A DNA stretch of 19,765 nt from Syntrophomonas sp. UBA5314 (GCA_002410325.1 DHRK01000037.1:1-19765), one strand, 5' to 3'; positions 1 to 7,043 are shown, numbered from the stretch's first letter. The notes: a model not told the origin generated them from the letters alone. A program made the numbers and translations.

Positions 1-129
1 GGAGCCACGGGCGATGGTGGAGCGACCGGAGCGACTGGAGCCACGGGTGATGGTGGAGCCACCGGAGCGACCGGAGCAACGGGTGCCACTGGAGCCACCG
101 GGGAAACGGGTGCCACCGGAGCGACCGGC
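1..129 (+). repeat. Collagen-like Gly-X-Y coding repeat (3' end of a longer array)
   Basis: Nine-base periodic DNA encodes GAT/GDG/GET triplets from the window edge to the GGGGA junction with the BclB domain. The array continues upstream of the window, so its full length is unknown. Confidence 0.85.
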
Positions 130-654
130 GGAGGAGGCGCTATTATACCCTTCTCATCAGGAACTCCTATTACAGTAACCTCTCTGGTGGGAGGGCTGGT
201 AGGATTACCCAGCTTCGTAGGATTTGGCACAAATGCTCCAGGGGTAGATACCTTTGGCACGACTATCAACCTTGAAGGTACAGTTTTGGGCGTTGATATA
301 AATTATGCCTTCTCTGTACCTCGAGATGGAGTGATTACCTCCGTAGTAGCCTTTTTCAGCGTTACCAGCGCAGTGGGTGTTGCCTTGGGTGACTATGAAA
401 TTCATGCCCAATTATTCCGTTCGGATACACCGGATAACAGTTTTGATGCCCTTCCGACAACAGATATTGCTTTAAGCCCTACGTTCCCAGGTTTGAGCAT
501 TGTCCTGGGTGATATAGCCACCGGCTCGGTAAGTGTGAACATCCCGGTAGCGGCTGGGGACCGGTTGTTATTAGTATTTTATGTAGTGCCTCCGGCATTG
601 AGTGTGGCTGCTTCAGTTCTAGGATATGCCAGTGCCGGTGTAGCAATTAGTTAA
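1..654 (+). CDS. BclB-type collagen-like exosporium glycoprotein, 3' part (5' truncated by window edge)
   Basis: The frame is open from base 1 to the TAA at 652-654, giving 217 visible residues; the start lies outside the window. The first ~43 residues are collagen-like Gly-X-Y triplets, mostly GAT with GDG and GET variants. A GGGGA junction then leads into a ~170-residue globular domain. That domain carries features I associate with the BclB C-terminal domain of exosporium proteins: an opening IIPFSSGTP, then GLVG...VGFG, FSVPRDGVITSV, RLLLVF, and a closing LGYASAGVAI. In Bacillus such proteins form hair-like glycoprotein layers on the spore surface, with the globular domain distal. Threonine in the triplets is the usual site of O-glycosylation. 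A terminator follows. The family call is confident; the anchoring N terminus cannot be judged. Confidence 0.85.
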   Translation, partial: GATGDGGATGATGATGDGGATGATGATGATGATGETGATGATGGGGAIIPFSSGTPITVTSLVGGLVGLPSFVGFGTNAPGVDTFGTTINLEGTVLGVDINYAFSVPRDGVITSVVAFFSVTSAVGVALGDYEIHAQLFRSDTPDNSFDALPTTDIALSPTFPGLSIVLGDIATGSVSVNIPVAAGDRLLLVFYVVPPALSVAASVLGYASAGVAIS

Positions 655-738
655 CTCTATTGGCTATACTGCTTTAATCTGGGATAGGTTTTTAGATGCC
701 GCATAGTCAAATTTTATCGATTAAGCCAGTATACGTTG

Positions 739-771
739 AAAGGCCTTCTAATTCTAATGGAAGGCCTTTTT
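739..771 (+). terminator. Rho-independent terminator after the BclB-type gene
   Basis: A perfect 10-bp stem (AAAGGCCTTC at 739-748 with GAAGGCCTTT at 760-769) closes an 11-nt loop and runs into five T's (767-771). It lies 85 bases after the stop codon. Its right arm is almost the same as that of the terminator at 3232-3267. Confidence 0.85.
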
Positions 772-843
772 GTAAAATGGCTTATATGACTTGTCCTTAT
801 CAAAAGCAGAATCAATAATGTGGAATTATTTACCGTTTATGAT

Positions 844-870
844 ACGCGTTGTTAGGTGGCCCATATTCTA
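844..870 (+). promoter_or_regulatory. Candidate sigma-K-type sporulation promoter
   Basis: AC at 844-845, a 16-nt spacer, then CATATTCTA at 862-870. This matches the sigma-K form known from Bacillus (AC, 16-17 nt, CATAnnnTA). Transcription would start near 878, giving a leader of about 35 nt with the AAAGGAGG site at 898-905. Late mother-cell expression fits an exosporium gene. The match is by eye and sigma-E is not excluded. Confidence 0.5.
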
Positions 871-912
871 ATATGCCTATCTTTTATTTTTATATAGAAA
901 GGAGGATTATGA

Positions 913-1947
913 ATGTCTAATCATTGTTGCGGTTTATTTCGTTGGCCGCTTAATGTTATATGTTTGCCTCCTGGCCCTACCGGAGTAACCGGGTTTACTG
1001 GAGCGACGGGTCCAACCGGCCCCACAGGAGCAACAGGTACTGGCACGACCGGGGCTACTGGGGTAACGGGGCCTGCCGGCTCTACCGGAGCAACCGGCTC
1101 AACCGGTGTGACAGGAACGACTGGAGCAACCGGCGCTACTGGTATCGGAATAACTGGAATCACGGGTTCTACCGGTTCTACCGGCTCTACCGGAGCAACC
1201 GGCTCAACCGGTGTGACAGGAACGACTGGAGAAACTGGCGCTACTGGCATCGGAATAACTGGAGTCACGGGTGAAACCGGCTCTACTGGCTCTACTGGAG
1301 CAATCGGAGCAACCGGTGCGATAGGAACGACTGGAGGAACCGGCGCTACTGGTATCGGAACAACTGGAGCCACGGGTGAGACCGGTTCTACTGGAGCAAC
1401 AGGTGCCACGGGCGAGACTGGCTCTACTGGAACGACCGGTGCCACAGGCACCGGAACAACGGGAGCAACAGGCGAAACCGGCGCCACTGGAGCCACTGGA
1501 GAAGCGGGGACGACTGGCGCCACCGGTTTAGCAACCCAGTTAAGAGGCATGCAGATTCAATTGCAGGATGTGGAAGCAATATCTGTAGCATCTGGAGCAC
1601 CAGTTATTTTCGATACAATAGTCAGTGCCGAATCGCCGTTTATTTCCTACGATGGCCTGGGCACGCTGACCATTTCACAAAGCGGATTGTTCTATGTTGA
1701 CTGGTGGGTATCAACAGACGGGATTGAAGGTGGAAGCGATGTTGTAATAAACTTTGCCATCATAACTTCTGCAGCTGACAATATTCAAGGATCAAGTCCT
1801 ATTATTACAGGTCAAGTATCAGGAAATGCTTTCATTGCGATAGCAGCCCCTTTAACGATGCAGCTAGTTAATGCAACAGACGGAACTATAGGTTATGGGT
1901 TAACTTCAGTTAAAGCCAATTTAACCATTTTTCACGTAACACTGTAA
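913..1947 (+). CDS. Collagen-like exosporium protein with C-terminal jelly-roll-like (BclA/C1q-type) domain
   Basis: The protein has 344 residues. The ATG has an excellent site, AAAGGAGG at 898-905, 7 nt upstream. The N terminus is short and contains Cys5, Cys6 and Cys17, possibly for anchoring or crosslinking. Residues 21-205 are uninterrupted Gly-X-Y triplets rich in Thr (GAT, GST, GTT, GET, GIG). Residues ~206-344 are a beta-rich globular domain with VIFDTI, GLFYVDWWV and PLTMQLVN segments, resembling the trimerising C-terminal domains of BclA-like spore proteins; this fold assignment is inferred. The Thr-rich triplets suit O-glycosylation, and a glycosyltransferase lies 1.5 kb downstream. 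The next gene encodes a clearly homologous globular domain 75 bp later with no terminator between, so the two are probably co-transcribed. A sigma-K-like promoter precedes this gene. Confidence 0.85.
   Translation: MSNHCCGLFRWPLNVICLPPGPTGVTGFTGATGPTGPTGATGTGTTGATGVTGPAGSTGATGSTGVTGTTGATGATGIGITGITGSTGSTGSTGATGSTGVTGTTGETGATGIGITGVTGETGSTGSTGAIGATGAIGTTGGTGATGIGTTGATGETGSTGATGATGETGSTGTTGATGTGTTGATGETGATGATGEAGTTGATGLATQLRGMQIQLQDVEAISVASGAPVIFDTIVSAESPFISYDGLGTLTISQSGLFYVDWWVSTDGIEGGSDVVINFAIITSAADNIQGSSPIITGQVSGNAFIAIAAPLTMQLVNATDGTIGYGLTSVKANLTIFHVTL
973..1527 (+). repeat. Collagen-like Gly-X-Y coding repeat (about 61 triplets)
   Basis: Degenerate nine-base periodicity encodes residues 21-205 of the collagen-like protein without a break in the Gly spacing. 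Larger blocks recur, for example the ACCGGAGCAACCGGCTCAAC stretch near 1084 and again near 1192, which indicates past block duplication. Confidence 0.85.
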
Positions 1948-2022
1948 CTTACGGCCCTAAAAGATTTAGGTAATCATTGCTAATCCGGGTTTGAAATGAT
2001 GAATTTGGAAGGGGGGATTGAG

Positions 2023-3201
2023 TTGAGTGCAATAGGTCTCCAGCTAATAAAATTAACAGGCGGAGTCATCATTCCAAATAATAATGTAATTTTTGACACG
2101 ATCGCAAGCAGCTTTGGAGACGTCAGTTATAACTCGGCAACCGGAGTCATAACCATCAACAAAGCCGGCAGGTATTTTATCAACTGGTGGGTAGCCACCC
2201 AGTCATCCATAGGAAGCACTGGTATTACCTTTTCTATCGTTACTTCACTGGGCGATAATTTAATAGGCAATTCGCCTATAAAAACAGGGATGGTAGTCGG
2301 TTTTGCCATGATACAAGTCGTCTCTGCACCTATCACCTTAAGCCTGGTAAATCTAACACCAAATAATGTAACCTATGCGGTTTCTGTATCGGATAAGGCG
2401 AATTTGGTGCTGGGTGAACTACCAGAGGAAATAGGAGGTGTCACTGGAGCCACGGGTGCAACCGGAGCCACTGGCGAAACCGGAGCCACCGGCGAAACCG
2501 GAGCCACAGGTGAAACCGGAGCAACAGGCGAAACCGGAGCCACCGGCGAAACCGGAGCAACAGGCGAAACCGGAGCCACCGGCGAAACCGGAGCCACCGG
2601 CGAAACCGGAGCAACAGGTGCAACCGGAGCCACCGGCGAAACCGGAGCAACAGGTGCAACCGGAGCCACCGGTGAAACCGGAGCAACAGGCGAAACCGGA
2701 GCTACCGGTGAAACTGGAGCCACCGGCGAAACTGGAGCAACAGGTGCAATCGGAGCCACCGGTGAAACCGGAGCCACCGGCGAAACTGGAGCCACGGGTG
2801 AAACTGGAGCCACCGGCGAAACTGGAGCCACGGGTGTCACCGGAGCAACAGGCGAAACTGGAGCTACGGGCGAAACTGGAGCCACGGGTGAAACCGGAGC
2901 CACGAGTGTCACCGGAGCAACAGGCGAAACTGGAGCTACGGGCGAAACTGGAGCCACCGGTGAAACTGGAGCAACGGGTGAAACCGGAGCAACGGGTGAA
3001 ACTGGAGCAACAGGCGAAACCGGAGCAACAGGTGCAACCGGAGCCACCGGTGAAACCGGAGCCACAGGCGAAACCGGAGCCACAGGCGAAACCGGAGCAA
3101 CAGGCGAAACCGGAGCTACCGGTGAAACTGGAGCCACCGGCGAAACTGGAGCCACGGGTGCAACCGGAGCGACAGGTGAAACTGGAGCCACAGGCCCATA
3201 A
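2023..3201 (+). CDS. Collagen-like protein with reversed layout: N-terminal globular domain, C-terminal Gly-X-Thr tail
   Basis: The chosen start is TTG at 2023, 6 nt after GGAAGGGGGG (2007-2016); it gives 392 residues. In-frame ATGs at 1996 and 1999 would add nine residues but have no ribosome site. Residues ~1-138 are homologous to the C-terminal domain of the preceding gene: both share VIFDTI, Y-(F/V)-(N/D)-WWV-T, I-(V/I)-TS...DN...G-SPI-TG, LVN and KANL. Residues ~139-392 are collagen triplets, mostly alternating GET and GAT, ending GATGP and a stop. There is no domain after the collagen tail, the opposite of BclA-type proteins. One Gly is replaced by Ser (codon 2905-2907). A terminator follows. 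The N-terminal domain may seed the triple helix, as the V domains of streptococcal Scl proteins do; this is inference. Confidence 0.8.
   Translation: MSAIGLQLIKLTGGVIIPNNNVIFDTIASSFGDVSYNSATGVITINKAGRYFINWWVATQSSIGSTGITFSIVTSLGDNLIGNSPIKTGMVVGFAMIQVVSAPITLSLVNLTPNNVTYAVSVSDKANLVLGELPEEIGGVTGATGATGATGETGATGETGATGETGATGETGATGETGATGETGATGETGATGETGATGATGATGETGATGATGATGETGATGETGATGETGATGETGATGAIGATGETGATGETGATGETGATGETGATGVTGATGETGATGETGATGETGATSVTGATGETGATGETGATGETGATGETGATGETGATGETGATGATGATGETGATGETGATGETGATGETGATGETGATGETGATGATGATGETGATGP
2437..3198 (+). repeat. Highly regular collagen-like coding repeat (about 84 triplets, 18-bp GETGAT unit)
   Basis: The array has an 18-bp higher-order unit encoding Gly-Glu-Thr-Gly-Ala-Thr, with occasional GAT-GAT, GVT and GAI units. 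A 72-bp block beginning at 2833 is repeated almost exactly at 2905, a sign of recent slippage or unequal recombination. The array is much more homogeneous than the one at 973-1527. Confidence 0.9.
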
Positions 3202-3231
3202 TGGGCAGCTTTTAAAAAAAAATGATTTCGT

Positions 3232-3267
3232 AAGGGGCCTTCCACTTATGTTATGGAAGGCCTTTTT
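3232..3267 (+). terminator. Rho-independent terminator after the collagen gene pair
   Basis: GGCCTTCCA (3236-3244) pairs with TGGAAGGCC (3254-3262), extended by two G-T and two A-T pairs, with a 9-nt loop and a T5 tract. It sits 30 bases after the stop codon. Confidence 0.85.
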
Positions 3268-3343
3268 CTCGTAAGTCAGCAGCCCCTGTTTTGATATTTC
3301 CTACTTATTAACGGCTTGGCCCGTGCCAGGGTTTGACCACGTG

Positions 3344-3352
3344 CATATATTA
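3344..3352 (+). promoter_or_regulatory. Possible sigma-K -10 element upstream of the glycosyltransferase gene
   Basis: CATATATTA matches CATAnnnTA and lies 90 bases before the chosen start. No AC is found at the expected -35 distance (GTGCCAGG is there instead), so this is only half a promoter. Confidence 0.2.
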
Positions 3353-3441
3353 ACCGGGTGGCAGAAAAAATGAAAGGGGTTTCTTAACCCGGCTGGCGTT
3401 CATAAACTAGTTGACAAATATCTGTTTTGGCAGGTGGAAAA

Positions 3442-5262
3442 ATGCAAGTAAGCATCATTATTTTAACTCACCGGCAGTTGGATCTGACCCGGCAGTGCCT
3501 TGAGTATGTCAGAAGGAACGTGGAGATTCCCTGTGAACTGATTGTAGTGGATAACGGCTCTACACGGGAAACTATGGAATACCTGAAGACGCAAAAAGAT
3601 GTCCGGGTAATATCGAATGCCGAAGACCAGGGCATTGCCAGAGGGTATAACCAGGGCCTGGAAATCGCCGGCGGGGAATATGTCCTCTTGATGACTCACT
3701 ACAGTTTATTGAGCGCCCGTAGTCTGAGCAGCATGCTGCGCTGCCTGCAGACAGAGGAAATGGCCGCCATAGTTGGCCCGGTCAGTAATGAAGTCAGTGG
3801 ACACCAGCGTATCTCTATACCCTATCAGGAGATAAGAGGGTTGGAAGATTTTGCTCTTTTGAACCAAACCCAGAATGCCGGCCGGAGCAGAAAAGTCTTT
3901 CGCTTGTTAAGCCATTGTATGCTGGCTAAAAAAAACATGCTGAAAGAAATCGGAGGATTTGACGAGCGTTTCGGTCTGGGTACCTATGAAGACGACGACC
4001 TGTGTCTGAGGCTGGTCAATCAAGGTTATTCACTCTATATTGCATTGGACGCTTTTGTCCATTATATCAATCCTCTTTCATTGGGGGGAGCCAAGCAGGA
4101 TGCTTTCTATAAGCGGCTTCTGGAAAACAGGCAGCAAGCCATTGATAAATGGGGTTTTGATATTGCCCCATATCTTCTCCAGCTAAAGGCTCCCATCAGC
4201 ATCAGCCTGTGCATGATCGTCAGGAATGAAGAAGGGGTTTTGGCTCGCTGTTTGGACTGCGTGAAGGACCTCGTTGACGAGATCATCATTGTTGACACCG
4301 GGTCCGATGATGATACCAAAGAGATAGCCCGCCGTTATACCGACAAGGTCTATGACTTCCCCTGGATTGACGATTTTGCCGCGGCGCGTAATTACGCCTT
4401 CCAACAGGCGTCCCAAGAGTATATTCTTTGGCTGGACGCCGACGACGTGATACTGGAAGAGGACCACCGGAAATTGTTCAATCTGAAAAGAGCCCTGGAT
4501 GCGTCGGTCGACTCGGTCACCATGAAATATAACCTGGCCTTTGATCAGTATGGCAATGTTACCACCAGCCTGCGCAGGAACCGCCTGGTCAGAAATTCCA
4601 GGCATTTTCAATGGATCGGAGCGGTGCATGAGTACCTGGCTGTGTCCGGAAATATTCTGGACAGCGACATCGCCGTAACCCACCAAAGTGAATGGCATGA
4701 TTCCGACCGGAATCTTAAGATCTATGAAAAGCGCCTGGCGGAAGGTGAGTCATTTTCCCCTCGCGATCAATACTACTATGCCAATGAATTACTGGACCAC
4801 CAGATGTTTGACAAGGCCATTCTATGGTATCAAATGTTTTTGGAGGGGGGCCAGGGCTGGGTGGAAGACAATCTTTCCGCCTGTAAAAAGCTAGTGGACC
4901 GTTACCACCAGAAAGGCGACCTGGAAAATGCGGAAAAGTACATTTTTAAGTCATTTATCTATGATCTTCCCCGGGCCGAGTTTTGCTGCCGCCTGGGCTA
5001 TCATTTTCAATTGCTGCAACGCTTTGACCTGGCCGCATTCTGGTACGAACTGGCCACCAAGCTGGAAAAACCTGTAGACAACCGGGGTTTTGTAGAAAAT
5101 GCCAGCTGGACTTGGGTTCCCCACATCCAACTCTGTGTGTGTTATGACAAGCTGGGAAAATACGAATTGGCCTATCGCCACAATGAAATGGCCGCGGCCT
5201 TTATCCCGGACGATCCTGGCGTTTTGCACAATAGGCGATATCTTAAGCAACATCTGGGATAG
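3442..5262 (+). CDS. Two-domain family 2 glycosyltransferase with TPR-like C terminus, probable exosporium collagen glycosylation
   Basis: Start: ATG at 3442 behind AGGTGGA (3432-3438), giving 606 residues; a TTG at 3427 lacks a ribosome site. Domain 1 (~1-240) is GT2-like: VSIIILTH, VVDNGS (35-40), GIARGYNQG, and a YEDDDLCLR acceptor-side motif (182-190). The usual Asp-x-Asp position reads MTHYS (84-88), so metal-dependent catalysis here is doubtful. Domain 2 (~252-420) is a second GT2 fold: SLCMIVRNEE, VDTGSDDDT, an intact LDADD (331-335) and WIGAVHEYL. Residues ~430-606 are helical, TPR-like. Glycosyltransferases of this build commonly sit beside collagen-like spore proteins, so glycosylation of Thr in the adjacent Gly-X-Thr rods is likely. 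The sugar donor cannot be told. Two hairpins follow the gene. Confidence 0.8.
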   Translation: MQVSIIILTHRQLDLTRQCLEYVRRNVEIPCELIVVDNGSTRETMEYLKTQKDVRVISNAEDQGIARGYNQGLEIAGGEYVLLMTHYSLLSARSLSSMLRCLQTEEMAAIVGPVSNEVSGHQRISIPYQEIRGLEDFALLNQTQNAGRSRKVFRLLSHCMLAKKNMLKEIGGFDERFGLGTYEDDDLCLRLVNQGYSLYIALDAFVHYINPLSLGGAKQDAFYKRLLENRQQAIDKWGFDIAPYLLQLKAPISISLCMIVRNEEGVLARCLDCVKDLVDEIIIVDTGSDDDTKEIARRYTDKVYDFPWIDDFAAARNYAFQQASQEYILWLDADDVILEEDHRKLFNLKRALDASVDSVTMKYNLAFDQYGNVTTSLRRNRLVRNSRHFQWIGAVHEYLAVSGNILDSDIAVTHQSEWHDSDRNLKIYEKRLAEGESFSPRDQYYYANELLDHQMFDKAILWYQMFLEGGQGWVEDNLSACKKLVDRYHQKGDLENAEKYIFKSFIYDLPRAEFCCRLGYHFQLLQRFDLAAFWYELATKLEKPVDNRGFVENASWTWVPHIQLCVCYDKLGKYELAYRHNEMAAAFIPDDPGVLHNRRYLKQHLG

Positions 5263-5307
5263 GAATAAAGCATAATATGAGGTTAATGTTTTCTTATAAA
5301 TTATAAA

Positions 5308-5340
5308 TCAGCCGTGGCATAAACCACGGCTGAATCATTT
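5308..5340 (+). terminator. Hairpin terminator after the glycosyltransferase gene
   Basis: A perfect 10-bp stem, TCAGCCGTGG (5308-5317) with CCACGGCTGA (5324-5333), has a 6-nt loop and is followed by a weak T-rich run (5334-5340). The stem is strong but the T tract is poor, so it may work together with the next hairpin. Confidence 0.6.
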
Positions 5341-5387
5341 TAAGTTCCAGGGTGATGGTAGAGATTGATATAGATCATCTTTTGTAG

Positions 5388-5417
5388 AAAACGGAGACGC
5401 ATTGCCCCCGTTTTTTT
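5388..5417 (+). terminator. Second, T-rich hairpin terminator in the 5263-5613 gap
   Basis: AAAACGG (5388-5394) pairs with CCGTTTT (5408-5414) around a 13-nt loop, ending in seven T's. With the hairpin at 5308 this makes a tandem terminator. The rest of the 351-base gap (5418-5613) is AT-rich and holds only the leader of the next gene; I could not assign a promoter in it. Confidence 0.55.
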
Positions 5418-5613
5418 AAATCTATTAGGCATTACTCGTTTTGGGTAACATTATAAGTTATTTATGAATAGCTTACTGTATAACTGGTAATATATGTTGC
5501 CAATTCCAATAAGCGGGGAATAATTGCTTCGTAAAGGAGGGATGTGGAGCTTGAGAAGAATGACTTTTATATTTTAAGCGAGTTGCCCAAAAAGTCATGA
5601 GGAGGTTATACAA

Positions 5614-6219
5614 TTGGCAAATTATAAAAAACCCTATGAAGAGGATTGCTGCGCCGCGGATCATGAAAATCACAAAAAACGTGATTTTCCTGTAGTAATC
5701 TTCAATTGCGGGAATGGCTCAGGAGTGACTCTTCCCGTTACCGGCGCTGTAGCCTGTGCTGGCAACCAGGCCGTCATAGGCTCCTGGGGAGCCCCCACCC
5801 TGACCATTGGCACCGTGAACCTTGATACCCGGGGCCTGGATCATCCGAGTATAAAAATTGATTTTTCCAGCCTGGTTAATTTTAGGGCGGACAGCGATTT
5901 CAGCGGCTATTCATTGCGGATTATATTCCAGTTAAGCAGGTCCTGCGAACATGAAAACAAAGTCCCTCTGGCCACCTGGGTTTATCAAAATGAAATATCT
6001 GTGAACCTGGGCATACCCACTCCCGATTTGAGCCTGGTGGACATTGACGTTGAATCTAAAGAACCCTTTAACTTTGTTTGGTGTGATTGCCATGATTGCC
6101 CGGGCTGTTGTGTATATCTGGTCGAAATCATTGATATCAGCGCCTACAATATCGAGTCGGCCTCAATTACCAATGTGGGCATCAGCTCCATAGCGTCTGG
6201 TTTTCCCGACCGTGATTAA
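5614..6219 (+). CDS. DUF4489 domain-containing protein
   Basis: The protein has 201 residues. Start is TTG at 5614, 8 nt after AGGAGG (5600-5605). The layout resembles DUF4489 proteins of spore-forming clostridia as I know them: a short charged, Cys-containing N terminus, then FNCGNGSG, a small-residue stretch to VIGS, TLTIGTVNLDT, a SIKIDFSS strand, a central CEHENK loop, and a Cys-rich WCDCHDCPGCCVYLVEI near residues 151-167. Predominantly beta, with no signal peptide or membrane segment. Function of the family is unknown to me. The position after collagen and glycosyltransferase genes suggests a spore-surface role, but a terminator pair separates it from them, so it is probably its own unit. 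A terminator follows. Confidence 0.75.
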   Translation: MANYKKPYEEDCCAADHENHKKRDFPVVIFNCGNGSGVTLPVTGAVACAGNQAVIGSWGAPTLTIGTVNLDTRGLDHPSIKIDFSSLVNFRADSDFSGYSLRIIFQLSRSCEHENKVPLATWVYQNEISVNLGIPTPDLSLVDIDVESKEPFNFVWCDCHDCPGCCVYLVEIIDISAYNIESASITNVGISSIASGFPDRD

Positions 6220-6240
6220 TCTGCGTCCAGCTATCTATCG

Positions 6241-6275
6241 TGTAAAAGGAGTCAGTATTTGACTCCTTTTTTACA
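6241..6275 (+). terminator. Rho-independent terminator after the DUF4489 gene
   Basis: AAAAGGAGTCA (6244-6254) pairs perfectly with TGACTCCTTTT (6260-6270) around GTATT, followed by further T's. This closes the spore-surface region before the ruv cluster. Confidence 0.9.
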
Positions 6276-6286
6276 TAAAGTATTCC

Positions 6287-6514
6287 TTGCTCAGGATGCC
6301 CTTCAATAGGTTGAGCCCAATCGGCGCCTGCTATGGGGGATGCCTACCTTTCAAGAACTGGTGGATGCCGGCAGGGAAATACACTTCCGAAGCGAGCGAA
6401 GTGCAGCTGGATGACTCGGGATACGTGGCCCGGATTAGCAAGGAGATACCCGCCGGCTCCTCTTTCTTTTTCTGCCCCCCTAATTTCCTCCGTTGCTATT
6501 TTAAAGTAATATAG
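6287..6514 (+). pseudogene. Orphan 75-codon frame, probable gene remnant upstream of ruvC
   Basis: The frame runs from a TTG at 6287 (ATG at 6296) to a TAG at 6512-6514. No Shine-Dalgarno sequence precedes either start. The middle looks protein-like (LPFKNWWMPAG, then VQLDDSGYVARI and EIPAGSSFFF), recalling the W-x-x-x-G...LDDxGYV pattern of some secreted carbohydrate-related proteins, but I cannot name a family. The ends read like random sequence. I think it is a decayed internal fragment; a short real gene is possible. It fills most of the 323-base gap between the DUF4489 gene and ruvC. Confidence 0.3.
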
Positions 6515-6542
6515 AGTCATAAGTTTTTGGGTGGGGATATAA

Positions 6543-7040
6543 ATGCTGGTTTTGGGAATCGATCCAGGGACAGCCACAACGGGCTTCGGCCTGGTAGATG
6601 GGGATAAGGGTAAAAGCCGGCTGGTTGATTACGGTACTATATTGACCAGTCCCGATACACCGATGCCGGAGCGCCTGCTTATCATCAACCGGGAGCTTAA
6701 CCAGCTTCTGCAGAAATACCAGCCTGACGCGGTGGCCATTGAACAGCTCTTTTTCCATCGCAATGTCAAGACGGCCATAACCGTTGCCCAAAGCCGGGGA
6801 GTTTTACTTATGACGGCAGCCGAAGCTGGAATGTCTATAGCGGAATACACGCCCCTGCAGGTGAAACAAGCGGTGGTAGGTTACGGAAACGCCAGCAAGC
6901 GGCAGGTGCAGCTTATGGTGCAGGCCCTGTTGTCTTTAAAGGCTCCGCCCCGGCCGGATGATGCGGCTGACGCGCTGGCCATCGCCATCTGCCACCTTCA
7001 CTCATTTAGAATGAATGCCTTGTATGAAAGAGAGAGCTAG
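6543..7040 (+). CDS. ruvC: Crossover junction endodeoxyribonuclease RuvC
   Basis: The protein has 165 residues, normal for RuvC. It resolves Holliday junctions by paired nicking after RuvAB branch migration. The four acidic metal-binding residues are present in the usual places: Asp7 in LGIDPGTATTGFG, Glu67 in VAIEQLFF, and Asp140 and Asp143 in PDDAADALAIAICH. The RNase H-like fold is complete. The start is ATG at 6543 with a weak GGTGGGG site about 5 nt upstream. The ruvA start lies 3 bases after the stop, so the two are one operon. No LexA/DinR-type box was recognised upstream, although ruv genes are SOS-regulated in some Firmicutes. Confidence 0.97.
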   Translation: MLVLGIDPGTATTGFGLVDGDKGKSRLVDYGTILTSPDTPMPERLLIINRELNQLLQKYQPDAVAIEQLFFHRNVKTAITVAQSRGVLLMTAAEAGMSIAEYTPLQVKQAVVGYGNASKRQVQLMVQALLSLKAPPRPDDAADALAIAICHLHSFRMNALYERES

Positions 7041-7043
7041 CTT

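Noticed and set aside
921..1550. Long antisense frame rich in Pro-Val-Ala across the first full collagen array
   Set aside because: It is the reverse reading of Gly-X-Thr codons. The repeat simply lacks antisense stops; there is no ribosome site, and the sense frame is clearly the real one.
2437..3198. CRISPR-like look of the regular short repeats
   Set aside because: Units are contiguous 9/18-bp coding repeats with no unique spacers and no cas genes nearby.
2373..3274. Long open frames in other phases and on the - strand over the second collagen array
   Set aside because: They are periodic shadows of the 18-bp repeat (Lys-Pro-Glu and Ala-Pro-Val readings), without independent starts or domains.
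3411..3441. TTGACA at 3411 as promoter of the glycosyltransferase gene
   Set aside because: The matching -10 would fall within or past the ribosome site and ATG at 3442, leaving no leader.
6220..6542. LexA/DinR box controlling the ruv genes
   Set aside because: No CGAAC-N4-GTTCG-like palindrome was found in the gap.
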